Shown here: piece after piece, positions 46,203 to 54,662 of the stretch
Position numbering within the stretch: the stretch's first letter is position 1
Layout of the letters: every line of letters starts with the position of its first letter
Assembly (NCBI RefSeq): GCF_029502005.1
Contig: NZ_JAMQOT010000003.1
Coordinates: forward strand, 62,001-126,000
Direction of reading: 5' to 3'
From: Natrinema salsiterrestre
Lineage (GTDB): Archaea > Halobacteriota > Halobacteria > Halobacteriales > Natrialbaceae
Length of the DNA stretch: 64,000 nucleotides
Notes under the pieces: generated by a model
Seen by the model: the letters and a program-made list of their open reading frames with translations, nothing else
What the model was told of the DNA's origin: nothing
Databases searched by the model: none
Made by a program: the position numbers and the translations under genes

Positions 46203-48317
46203 ATGAACGATACACATCGATCGAGACCGATCATCGTCGTGACCGACGTTCGAGACCAGGAGACCGATCTACGAGCGCGACTCGAGAACGCGACCGAGCA
46301 CGACGTCCGCACGGTTCCGGTACCGGCCGATCTCGAGTCACTGCTCGACGCGGCGGACGCGAAGGGTGACGGGGCCGCCGAGGGCGTCACCGACGGGGAT
46401 CGGGACGGTACCGAGACGTCCGCGGCGAACGGTGGTTCCCGATCGACGGACACTGCAGAGTCGGCAACTCCCACCGGGGACGCCCTCGCTTCTCCGATCG
46501 CCGTCGTTCTCGAACTCGACTGTCCCGGCGACATACAGTCCGTCCTCCAGCGCGTCCACGCCGTGGCGCCGGCCGTCCCGACGATCGTCGCACCGAAAAC
46601 GGGAAGCGAACGGCTCGCGACGGTCGCGCTCCGGGCCGACGCGACGGAATACGTGCCGACGAATCGCGACGAGGACCCGATCGACCGGATCGTCACGACA
46701 GTTCGATCGCAGCCCATCGAGCGGTCGGACGAGACCGACAGTCGAAACGAACGGATCCTCGGCGACGAACTCCCGGACGAGGCGTTCGTCATCGGTGAGG
46801 ACGGCACGTATCTCGAGGCGAAGGTTCGACCCGACTCGGCCGAACTGTACTCGATGGCTCCCGACGACCTGCCGGGAACCACCCTCGAGGACGCGTTCCC
46901 CGATGCGGTCGCCGCGAAACTACAGGACTGCATCGATCGGGCGATCGGGACCGACGGCGTTCGATCCGTCGAGTACGACGCCGAGACGACCGAGGGAAGC
47001 CGCCGATTCGAAGCGCGCGTCGTGCCGCTCGATCAGCGAATTCAGGGTCGACGCGCCGTCGTCTGGCTGGCTCGAGACATCACCGAACGGGCCCAGCGCG
47101 AGCGGGAACTCCGATCGCGACAGGATCAACTCGAGACGCTCAATCGAATCAACGCGGTCGTCCGACAGGTGATCGAGACCCTCGTCGAGGCACCGGCCCG
47201 GGACGCCATCGAAGACGAGGTCTGCGAGCAGCTCGTCGACTCCGAGCTGTACTGTGGCTCGTGGATCGCCGAGCGAACGGGTGACGGGCAACTCTCCTAC
47301 CGAACCGGCGCCGGCGAGGCCGAAACCTATCTCGAGTGCGTCCGCGAGTCGATCGACCACGACGGGCCGGTGTCGCAGGCGGTACGGACCGGTGAGATCC
47401 GGACGACGAACCGACTGCTGGACGACGAAACGGTTCCCGAGCCGTTGCAGGGGGCCGCAAGCGAAGACGACGTCAGATCAGCGATCGCCGCCCCGATCAC
47501 TCACGAGGACGCGACATACGGTGTACTGACCGTTCTCGCGAGCCGAGACGACGCGTTCAGCGAACGCGAACGGGCCGGGTTCAGATTGCTCGGCGAGACC
47601 ATCGGGTTCACCATCATGGCAGTGAAAAATCGGCAGCTGCTCTTCGCCGACACCGTCGTCGAACTCGAGTTCCGGATCGACGGCGGCGATACGTTCTCGT
47701 TCGATCTCTCCGAGGAGTACGACTGTACCTGCTCGCTCGAGTGGGCCGGTACCACGGCGAACGGGCGAACCTTTCAGTACGTGACGGTCGACGGTCTGGA
47801 CGGTGACACGGTTCTGGAGGCCGCGAGGACCCACGACTCTATCGAGGAGTGTCGGCTCATCCACGACGGCGAAGAGAGCTGCACCATCGAGATTCGCCTC
47901 GCGCAGTCGGGGGTTCGAACGCTCGAGAATCACGGCGCGACGATTCGGGACGTCACGGTCGATAGCGGTGTCGGGACCTGTCTGGTCGAAGTGTCGCAGA
48001 ACGCTGCCGTCCGGGAAATCGCGGAAGCGTTGACCGTCATCTACGAGAACACCGAACTCGTCGCCAGACGGGAGGTCGATCGACCGGTTCGGACGGCGGC
48101 CCAGCGCCGAAATCGGATCCTCGATCGACTCACCGATCGCCAGCTGACGACGCTTCGACTCGCCTACTACGGCGGCTTCTTCGACTGGCCGCGGGAGAGC
48201 ACCGGCGAGGAGATCGCCGAGGCGATGGATATCTCGCCGCCGACGATGCACCAACACCTTCGAAAGGGGCTTCGGGCGATCCTCGAGGAGTTCTTCGAGG
48301 GAAGCGGGCACAGTTGA
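46203..48317 (+). CDS. HTH_10 (bacterioopsin-activator-like) multi-domain sensor-regulator
   Basis: A 704-residue protein starting MNDTHRSRPIIVVTDVRDQE. A receiver-like domain (about 1-185) is interrupted by a low-complexity Asp/Gly/Thr insertion (about 55-95) and lacks clear phospho-acceptor context. Then come a PAS-like region (about 190-305), GAF (about 330-475), a BAT-type beta-rich domain (about 485-635) and the C-terminal HTH_10 (LTDRQLTTLRLAYYGGFFDWPRESTGEEIAEAMDISPPTMHQHLRK). It probably senses light, redox or a ligand and directly regulates genes. Confidence 0.9.
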   Translation: MNDTHRSRPIIVVTDVRDQETDLRARLENATEHDVRTVPVPADLESLLDAADAKGDGAAEGVTDGDRDGTETSAANGGSRSTDTAESATPTGDALASPIAVVLELDCPGDIQSVLQRVHAVAPAVPTIVAPKTGSERLATVALRADATEYVPTNRDEDPIDRIVTTVRSQPIERSDETDSRNERILGDELPDEAFVIGEDGTYLEAKVRPDSAELYSMAPDDLPGTTLEDAFPDAVAAKLQDCIDRAIGTDGVRSVEYDAETTEGSRRFEARVVPLDQRIQGRRAVVWLARDITERAQRERELRSRQDQLETLNRINAVVRQVIETLVEAPARDAIEDEVCEQLVDSELYCGSWIAERTGDGQLSYRTGAGEAETYLECVRESIDHDGPVSQAVRTGEIRTTNRLLDDETVPEPLQGAASEDDVRSAIAAPITHEDATYGVLTVLASRDDAFSERERAGFRLLGETIGFTIMAVKNRQLLFADTVVELEFRIDGGDTFSFDLSEEYDCTCSLEWAGTTANGRTFQYVTVDGLDGDTVLEAARTHDSIEECRLIHDGEESCTIEIRLAQSGVRTLENHGATIRDVTVDSGVGTCLVEVSQNAAVREIAEALTVIYENTELVARREVDRPVRTAAQRRNRILDRLTDRQLTTLRLAYYGGFFDWPRESTGEEIAEAMDISPPTMHQHLRKGLRAILEEFFEGSGHS

Positions 48318-48630
48318 GTTTCCGCCGACGGTAACGGGGTGGGGGATCGTCCCATCCGCTTCCCCGCCGAGTTTCATGCGCTACGTTCGTACCGTGACCG
48401 ACTCACTCCGCTACGAGGTGCGTTCGACCGAAGGGAGTGACAGCATCTCTCGACCGGCGCACCACTGTGACCGGTTTCCAGCGGTCGTTCACGATACCGT
48501 GACTCTCCTTCTTTCTTAACTGAGCGCTATATGAATCCCAGCGGCAATACGCTCGAAAGCTGATCGGTCAGGTGAGAATGACGACCAGACGGAGACCGCA
48601 GTACGTCACTGAATCGCAGGTGGGGACACC
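48318..48630. other. 313-nt intergenic region with a possible short upstream ORF
   Basis: No conserved gene is seen. A 19-codon frame (48578-48637, MTTRRRPQYVTESQ) ends 7 nt inside the next gene's GTG start at 48631, so it could be a coupled leader ORF, though it may be chance. A TATA-like TTTCTTAACT near 48513-48522 might drive the pair. Confidence 0.35.
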
Positions 48631-48957
48631 GTGGTAACGCAGCCGTTCGAAGCGATCTTCCGCGGCGCGGACGACCGCTACTATACCGAGTGGCAGATCG
48701 AGCACCGGCTTCGGACCGGCGCGTGGGCGCTCTGTCTGCGACAGCGCGGGCCGGACAGATGGCTGGTCGAGACCGAAGACGGGGCGCTGCTCTCGCTCGC
48801 GCCGGTCGAGCCGTGTCAGTTGCCGGCCGGGCTCGAGATCCGCGTTTTCGAGAGCCAGGCCTGGGTCGTCGACAGACGGGGAAACTCGACGGGAACGGGG
48901 GCGACCGTTTCGAAAACCGACACCGCTCGGGCCGAAGCGGGACCGTGCCGCGGATAG
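48631..48957 (+). CDS. Small haloarchaeal protein, function unknown
   Basis: A 108-residue protein starting at GTG 48631. The first 75 residues (VTQPFEAIFRGADDRYYTEWQIEHRLRTG, DRWLVETEDGALLSLAP) look folded and beta-rich; the tail is Thr/Ala-rich. It precedes the metalloprotease by about 50 nt and may be co-transcribed. Confidence 0.5.
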   Translation: MVTQPFEAIFRGADDRYYTEWQIEHRLRTGAWALCLRQRGPDRWLVETEDGALLSLAPVEPCQLPAGLEIRVFESQAWVVDRRGNSTGTGATVSKTDTARAEAGPCRG

Positions 48958-49010
48958 TGCGTGTCCATGTTCACCCGCAGGAACTGGGTCCCCGTCACAC
49001 CAGGTAGCCC

Positions 49011-49757
49011 ATGAGACGGCGCGCGTTTCTCGGGGCGGTCGGGTCGGTCGCCTCGCTCAGCACGCTCGCGTACGCGACACGCGGGTCCGCTGAGACGCTC
49101 GCCGTTCGAATCTGGTTCTCCGAGGCGGCCGCTACCTACGACGGAGTCGCCGACCGTATTCGCGAGTACCTCGAGGAGACGCTCGCGCTCGGCTACTGGA
49201 CGCTCGACCTCTCCGTCGGCGGGACGGTCTCGGTCTCGACGGAGGACGCCGCTCGCCTGACGAGTCGCGGAGAGTGGCCGATGGCCGTCGCTGCGGGCGA
49301 ACTCGGCCGGCGAGAGCTCGAGCCGGTATCGGACGTCAACCTGCTAGTTACGGACGGCGGAATGGAGGAGGCACCGACCGGATACGGCATCCCTCACGTT
49401 GCATCCGTCGGCGGCGCGCGCCACATCGCGTCCCTCGATGCGTTCGACGAAGTTGTCAGCGGCACCCGATGGGTCGTGCCGAACACGCCGCCGGCACGAA
49501 CGATACAGGTGCTCGTCCACGAGATCGGTCACGCGCTCGGGTTGGATCACGGACACGGCGTCGCGTTCCACCACGGCGGGGCCGTGATCGCAACGCCGAT
49601 GCTGAGTAGCTACGCCTGGGATCCGGCGTACGGTGCCGACAGCTCTCGCTGCGGGACGACGCTTCCGACATCGAAGGATCGGGACCGAAAACTCAGTCTC
49701 GCCTTTTCGTCGTGTGCGCGCCGCGCGCTCGCGGCGTACGACGGCGGACTCCTGTGA
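49011..49757 (+). CDS. Tat-exported matrixin-like zinc metalloprotease
   Basis: A 248-residue protein starting MRRRAFLGAVGSVASLSTLAYA, a twin-arginine signal with likely cleavage near residue 27. The zinc motif HEIGHALGLDH (170-180) is the HExxHxxGxxH signature of matrixin/astacin-type metzincins, preceded by a domain of mixed helices and strands. It should act outside the cell. Met-turn: PMLSSYAWD follows the motif by about 15 residues, consistent with metzincins. Confidence 0.87.
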   Translation: MRRRAFLGAVGSVASLSTLAYATRGSAETLAVRIWFSEAAATYDGVADRIREYLEETLALGYWTLDLSVGGTVSVSTEDAARLTSRGEWPMAVAAGELGRRELEPVSDVNLLVTDGGMEEAPTGYGIPHVASVGGARHIASLDAFDEVVSGTRWVVPNTPPARTIQVLVHEIGHALGLDHGHGVAFHHGGAVIATPMLSSYAWDPAYGADSSRCGTTLPTSKDRDRKLSLAFSSCARRALAAYDGGLL

Positions 49758-49925
49758 TACTGAGACCGCTCGCCGCCGAGCGGCGGGTGGTCGGTTCGCG
49801 GTCGCACGGATGTCTCCAGTAAGAGCGCTAGAGTTGTGACTACCAGACGGCCACAGCTGCGGCCGAACGGCAGTCGACGGGGGCTCGTCTCGCTTCCGTC
49901 GAGACGAGTCGGTCGAGGCGCGTCG

Positions 49926-50276
49926 TTACTCGTCGTCTTCGTCGTCGTTCTCGCCGCGGGCGAAACTGGTTTGGGCGTCACCCTCCTGTTCCGCAGCCGC
50001 GTTCGGTCCTTCGATCAGCGCCTCGAAGTCGTCGACCTCGTCGTACTGGTCTTGGTACACCAGCGCTGCCTTCCCCGTGGAGGAGATCTCGTAGAGGCCG
50101 GACCGTTCGGCGGGCCCGATCTTGTTGACGAGACCGTAATCCTCGAGTACCGGCAGTCTGGTATTGATGTTCTTCCGGCTCTTTCCGGTGTGTGCAGCCA
50201 GGTTCGTTGCGACGTTTCGGCCCTTGTCCTCGAGCGCCTCGAGGATCAGGAAGTCAGTTGGTTGTCGGAGTTTCAC
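49926..50276 (-). CDS. PhiH1-repressor-like winged-helix regulator
   Basis: A 116-residue protein. MKLRQPTDFLILEALEDKGRNVATNLAAHTGKSRKNINTRLPVLEDYGLVNKIG forms a wHTH common to haloarchaeal small repressors; the tail is very acidic. A TATA-like element (TTAGTTACC on the minus strand) lies about 35 nt upstream. Target unknown. Confidence 0.85.
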   Translation of the reverse strand: MKLRQPTDFLILEALEDKGRNVATNLAAHTGKSRKNINTRLPVLEDYGLVNKIGPAERSGLYEISSTGKAALVYQDQYDEVDDFEALIEGPNAAAEQEGDAQTSFARGENDDEDDE

Positions 50277-50501
50277 TCTCGTTCACTCTCGTACCGGACT
50301 ATATTTCCAGTGGTAACTAATACTTTCGGCTCGAGACAGGATGTTTGTTATGGTTATTTCTTTCTCCGATATGTAATGGTGTCCGGGCAAGTGCTGGTGA
50401 CGAGACCGAGTGACTGTCGCCGAATCCGGGACGGTCCCGTCGGACCGACCCGATACGGCGCTTCGTGTTCCTCGCATCCCGCTTCGTGACGGTCTGAGGA
50501 C

Positions 50502-51311
50502 TCATTCGACCAGTCCGGTGCCGGTGGATCCGAGCCACGAGAGGAACGCTGCAACGTCTGCGGGTGCCCGTACCCGGTAGGAGGCGCTCGAGGGATCGTC
50601 GTTACCGACTCGGACGCCGACGCCGTCCGGTTCGACGGCTCGAAACGCGGACTCGTCGGTGACGTCGTCCCCGATATAGACGACGACCGTTTCGGGTGAT
50701 ACATCGGCAGCGATCAGCTCGACCGCCTGTCCCTTTCCCCAGGGAACGTCCGGCCCGATCTCGAGGATTCGTTTCCCGAGCGAAATCTCGAGGGCGTCGC
50801 CACCGAATCGGTCGACGGCCTCGCGCGTCCGCCGGCGGACGACAGATTCGGCAGCAGGCGGAACCGATCTCACGTGAACCGTCCCGGTCAGGCGCTTGTT
50901 TTCGATCCGACAGTTCGGGACGGACGCCAGGGAATCCTCGAGGGCCGAGCAGACCCGGTCGACTCGAGCCGCGCGTTTGCGCGCGACCGGGTGGACCGCG
51001 ATTGATCCCCTGCGAGCGAGTTCGAGCCCGTGATTGCCGGCGTAGATCGACGGGCCGTCGATACGCTCACGGACGTCACTCAGAGCGCGGCCGCTAACGA
51101 CCGCCGTCGTCACCGACGGTGCGGCGGCGAGCGAAGCCACTGCCTCCCGGTTGCGCTCGCTCGGCACCGCCGCGTTCGGATCGTCGACGATCGGAGCCAG
51201 CGTGCCGTCGAAATCCAGGCAGAGGAGCAGGCCGTCGGCATCCTCGAGCGTCGCCCGGAGCTGTGGCAATCCGTCGTCGAGCGGCCGCGGCGGTGACTGT
51301 GCCACCGTCAT
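50502..51311 (-). CDS. otsB: Trehalose-6-phosphate phosphatase
   Basis: A 269-residue HAD phosphatase. DFDGTLAPI (33-41) is the nucleophile motif, with TAVVSGR and the terminal GDDVTDESAF. It converts trehalose-6-phosphate to trehalose, a compatible solute. The gene follows otsA with only a 3-nt gap in the operon. Confidence 0.93.
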   Translation of the reverse strand: MTVAQSPPRPLDDGLPQLRATLEDADGLLLCLDFDGTLAPIVDDPNAAVPSERNREAVASLAAAPSVTTAVVSGRALSDVRERIDGPSIYAGNHGLELARRGSIAVHPVARKRAARVDRVCSALEDSLASVPNCRIENKRLTGTVHVRSVPPAAESVVRRRTREAVDRFGGDALEISLGKRILEIGPDVPWGKGQAVELIAADVSPETVVVYIGDDVTDESAFRAVEPDGVGVRVGNDDPSSASYRVRAPADVAAFLSWLGSTGTGLVE

Positions 51312-51314
51312 CGA

Positions 51315-53006
51315 CTACACAGGGGGTGTCGATTCTCGCGAATCGGGGTCGGTATCCGTGTTCGTGTCCTCGCTGTCGGAGCCGTCGTGAACGCGTCGGA
51401 TCCAGTCGAACTGCGTGGCCATCCAGGACTCGAGATCGCCGTCGAACACCCGCTGTCGAAGCGTGTTCATCCGCCGTCGCCGTTCGTACGGTGACATCGA
51501 TACCGCGTACCCGAGCTGGGCCGCGAACCCGTCGGAGTCGGTCGGATCGATCGTCAGAGCGTGGGAGCCGAGGCGCTCGTGTGCGCCGGTTCGATCGCTC
51601 AATAGTAACGCACCGTTGCCGTCGACGCTCGCCGCCACGTACTCCTGTGCGACCAGATTCATCCCGTCGACGAGCGGGCTTACGACCATCACGTCCGCGC
51701 GGCGATAGAGCGCACAGATGTCGGCTCGAGGGAGCACGTCCTCCGTGTACACGATCGGCCGCCAGCCTCCCGTCCCGAAGCGACGGTTGATCCGCTCGAC
51801 TTCGCTCCGGACGAGTTCGCCGTACTGCTGGTAGGTTTCGATCTCCGTCCGCGAGGGCGTCGCCTTCTGGAGGAACGTGAACTCGCCGCGCCAGCCGGGA
51901 TTCCGCTCGAAGAAGCGCTCGAGCGCCGCCAGCCGCTCGGGAATCCCCTTCGAGTAATCGAGCCGATCGAGGCCCAGGCCGAGAGTCGTTTCCCGTGGGA
52001 TTCCGTACTCCTCGAACAGGGCGGAGAGTCGACCGGGATCGGTCGATCGCGCGTCTCGATCGTACGACTCGGCGTCGACGCCCATCGGCGTCGCGACGAC
52101 GCGAATCGTTCGTCCGTCGTAGCGGATCGTTCGGCGAGCCCGGTTGACGGTAGCGTCCGGGAGGAACCGATCGACGCACTCCAGGAATCGATCCGCGTAC
52201 CGACCCACGTGGAACCCGACGATATCGTTGCCGAGCAGCCCCTCGAGAATCTGACCGCCGACCGGACAGTGCCGGAAGGTTCCCGGCGTCGGCCACGGGA
52301 TGTGCCAGAAGTGGGCGACGGTCGCGCCGGAGGGGATCGACTGACGGATCATCCGCGGCGCGAGCGCGAGGTGGTAATCCTGAATCCAGATCACGGAGTC
52401 GGCCGTCGCGTGATCGGCGACCGCTTCGGCGAACTGCTCGTTGACCGTCCGGTACCACTCGAAGTCGTTGGATCGGTGCTCGATCAGGTCGGGAAAGCCG
52501 TGACAGAGCGGCCAGAGGACGCGGTTGCTAAACCCGTAATAGTAGCAGTCGACGGCCTCGTCGGAGAGCTCAAGCCGGTGAAGCGTGTACGCCTCCTGGT
52601 CGGGCGGGACGGCGACGCAGTTCCGGTCGTCCGTGACGTCGAAGTCCGCATCGCCGTCGCCCCAGGCGATCCAGGTGCCGTCAGTTCGCTGGACGACGGG
52701 ATCGAGACCCGCGGTCAATCCGCCGGTCGGCTCGTCGACCGTGATGGATCGCTCTCCGGTCATCGAACGGGAGCCACCGTCCGTTCCCGTCGGTGGGTTC
52801 CCGTCGGACCCGGGTGAGCCGGCCGCCGGCTCCGGAGCATCGTCTTCGTACTCGTGGCGATACGGCTCCCGGTTCGAGACGACGATCAACGAACCGGGGC
52901 AGCTGGGGCCGTCGGACGCGGATCCGTCGGCCGTTCGTCCGCGGCCGTCAGCCCGTCGCTGTCGATCACGGACAGTCGTCGACGACAACCGCTCGGTAAC
53001 TCGCAT
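51315..53006 (-). CDS. otsA: Alpha,alpha-trehalose-6-phosphate synthase
   Basis: A 563-residue GT20 glycosyltransferase joining UDP- or GDP-glucose to glucose-6-phosphate. Motifs are LIVVSNREPY, PTGGLTAGL, IQDYHLALAPRMIR, FWHIPWP, LGLDRLDYSKGIPERLAA, VSPLVDGMNLVAQEY. An extra Gly/Asp/Ser-rich insertion (about 60-90) interrupts the N-terminal loop. First gene of the otsAB operon, relevant for salt adaptation. Confidence 0.93.
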   Translation of the reverse strand: MRVTERLSSTTVRDRQRRADGRGRTADGSASDGPSCPGSLIVVSNREPYRHEYEDDAPEPAAGSPGSDGNPPTGTDGGSRSMTGERSITVDEPTGGLTAGLDPVVQRTDGTWIAWGDGDADFDVTDDRNCVAVPPDQEAYTLHRLELSDEAVDCYYYGFSNRVLWPLCHGFPDLIEHRSNDFEWYRTVNEQFAEAVADHATADSVIWIQDYHLALAPRMIRQSIPSGATVAHFWHIPWPTPGTFRHCPVGGQILEGLLGNDIVGFHVGRYADRFLECVDRFLPDATVNRARRTIRYDGRTIRVVATPMGVDAESYDRDARSTDPGRLSALFEEYGIPRETTLGLGLDRLDYSKGIPERLAALERFFERNPGWRGEFTFLQKATPSRTEIETYQQYGELVRSEVERINRRFGTGGWRPIVYTEDVLPRADICALYRRADVMVVSPLVDGMNLVAQEYVAASVDGNGALLLSDRTGAHERLGSHALTIDPTDSDGFAAQLGYAVSMSPYERRRRMNTLRQRVFDGDLESWMATQFDWIRRVHDGSDSEDTNTDTDPDSRESTPPV

Positions 53007-53253
53007 TCGCTGAAAACCCACAGCGTCCCGACGGGTTGCTTCGCCGCTTGCGACCGCCGGGGCGTTAATACGTTACCGGCAGCAGTCGTGAGAACCGGAC
53101 TGTTCGGGTGCCGAGATAGTTACGGGCCGATGGACGCGCGTTCGGACTGTCAGCTGCCGGTCGTATGCGCGCTCTCCCAGCGAGCGCTGCGGGCACGTCC
53201 AAGGACGCAACCGCGACCAAACGTTGATTTCTCGCTCGAACCAACCCGAGGGT

Positions 53254-54411
53254 ATGACATCGCCGTTCGAGCGCCGGATCGCGGCCTGCCAGCGACGACT
53301 CGCGGACGGGAACGCGGACCTGCTCGTCTGCTTCCCGAGTCCGAACCTGACCTATCTGACCGGCTTCGAGGAGTCCCCGTCCGAACGACACCTGTTGCTG
53401 TTCGTTCCCGAACAGGACGATCCCGCGCTCGTCGCGCCGACGATGTACGAGGACCAGCTGGCCGCGCTTCCGGTCCCGTCCCTGCAACCGCGACTGTGGA
53501 ACGACGCCGACGATCCCCGAGAGGTCGTCGCAGGCGTACTCGAGGAGTACTCGATGGGAGGAGCGGGTTCGGACTCGGGTACCGTCCTCGTTGACGACCG
53601 GCTGTGGGCGACGTTCGCACAGGACCTCCGGGAACTGCTTCCCGGCGCCGACTTCGGGCTCGCGAGTACCGTCCTCGAGCCGCTCCGGATCCGAAAGGAC
53701 GACGTCGAACTCGAGGCCCTCCGGCGGGCGGGCGCGGTCGCGGATCGCGTCTCGCTCGAGATTCGCCAGCGCGGGGACGACCTCATCGGGACGACGGAGT
53801 CGGAACTGGCGACCGAAATCGAACGGTCGCTCGCCGCGGCGGGCGGCGAGGGACCGGCGTTCGAAACGATCGTCGCCGCCGGCCCGAACGGGGCGCGACC
53901 GCACCACCACAGCGGCTCGCGAGAGATCACCGCCGGCGACCCGATCGTGCTGGACTTCGGTGCGTTCGTCCCGGCTGCGCTCGAATCGGGGACGGGTCGG
54001 TATCCGGGCGACCAGACGCGGACGATCGTCGTCGGCGAGCCGCCCGCCGAGTACGAACGCGTCCACGAGACAGTTCTGACGGCCCAGCGGGCGGCTGTCG
54101 ACGCCGTCGAGCCGGGCGTCACGGCCGGCTCGATCGATCGCGCCGCCCGCTCGGTCATCGAGGAGGCCGGCTACGGCGATGCGTTCGTCCACCGAACCGG
54201 TCACGGGGTCGGCCTCGAGGTCCACGAGCCGCCGTACATCGTGGCGGGCAACGACCGCGAACTCGAACCGGGAATGGTCTTCAGCGTCGAACCGGGGATC
54301 TACCTCGAGGACGAGTTCGGGGTCCGGATCGAGGACCTCGTCGTCGTAACGGAGGACGGGGCCGAGCGGCTGAACGAGACGCCACGCGGGTGGGAGACGG
54401 ACGCCGAGTGA
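53254..54411 (+). CDS. Xaa-Pro dipeptidase-like M24 peptidase
   Basis: A 385-residue M24 protein. The N-terminal domain (FPSPNLTYLTGFEE) is followed by the pita-bread fold with metal ligands in VLDFGAFV, YPGDQTRT, HRTGHGVGLEVHE, EPGIYLED and VRIEDLVVV. Typical Xaa-Pro aminopeptidase/prolidase. ATG 53254 is chosen; a short upstream in-frame extension adds no domain. Confidence 0.92.
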   Translation: MTSPFERRIAACQRRLADGNADLLVCFPSPNLTYLTGFEESPSERHLLLFVPEQDDPALVAPTMYEDQLAALPVPSLQPRLWNDADDPREVVAGVLEEYSMGGAGSDSGTVLVDDRLWATFAQDLRELLPGADFGLASTVLEPLRIRKDDVELEALRRAGAVADRVSLEIRQRGDDLIGTTESELATEIERSLAAAGGEGPAFETIVAAGPNGARPHHHSGSREITAGDPIVLDFGAFVPAALESGTGRYPGDQTRTIVVGEPPAEYERVHETVLTAQRAAVDAVEPGVTAGSIDRAARSVIEEAGYGDAFVHRTGHGVGLEVHEPPYIVAGNDRELEPGMVFSVEPGIYLEDEFGVRIEDLVVVTEDGAERLNETPRGWETDAE

Positions 54412-54444
54412 GGGTCGTATCGGCAGAATAGCGGGGAACGGGGG

Positions 54445-54464
54445 ACACCGGGTTTCCAGTGAAA
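54445..54464 (-). repeat. ORB-like element downstream of orc1
   Basis: ACACCGGGTTTCCAGTGAAA matches the origin-side repeats (consensus ACACCGTGTTTCCGGTGAAA) at 18 of 20 positions. It lies between the M24 gene and the orc1 3' end, so ORB-like sites flank orc1 on both sides. Confidence 0.65.
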
Positions 54465-54540
54465 TGTCGCCTCGTTGCCGGTTGACGCGGCGGAATTGAC
54501 ACATCGAGCGGGAGACGTACTGGAACCGTCCGAGCGCTGT

Positions 54541-54662
54541 GATGGCTCTCTATCGTCCGTTCGGACGCTCCGATGGCCCCCAATGACCCGTTTGGGCTCT
54601 GCGATGGCTCTCCGTATCCGTTTCGGCGCTGAGATAGCTACGCGTCGTCCGTTTCGACGAGG
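54541..54662. repeat. Four-unit imperfect tandem repeat (about 31 bp), each with a mini-hairpin
   Basis: Units begin GATGGC or GATAGC at 54541, 54572, 54603 and 54633 (31, 31, 30, 30 bp). Each contains a short inverted repeat around CCGTTTCGG (for example CGTCC-GTT-CGGACG, CCC-GTTT-GGG). The last unit overlaps the orc1 stop codon. There are no spacers, so it is not a CRISPR array. Confidence 0.8.

Noticed and set aside
54541-54662. Possible CRISPR array
   Set aside because: Repeat units are contiguous without spacers, diverged, and no cas gene is present.
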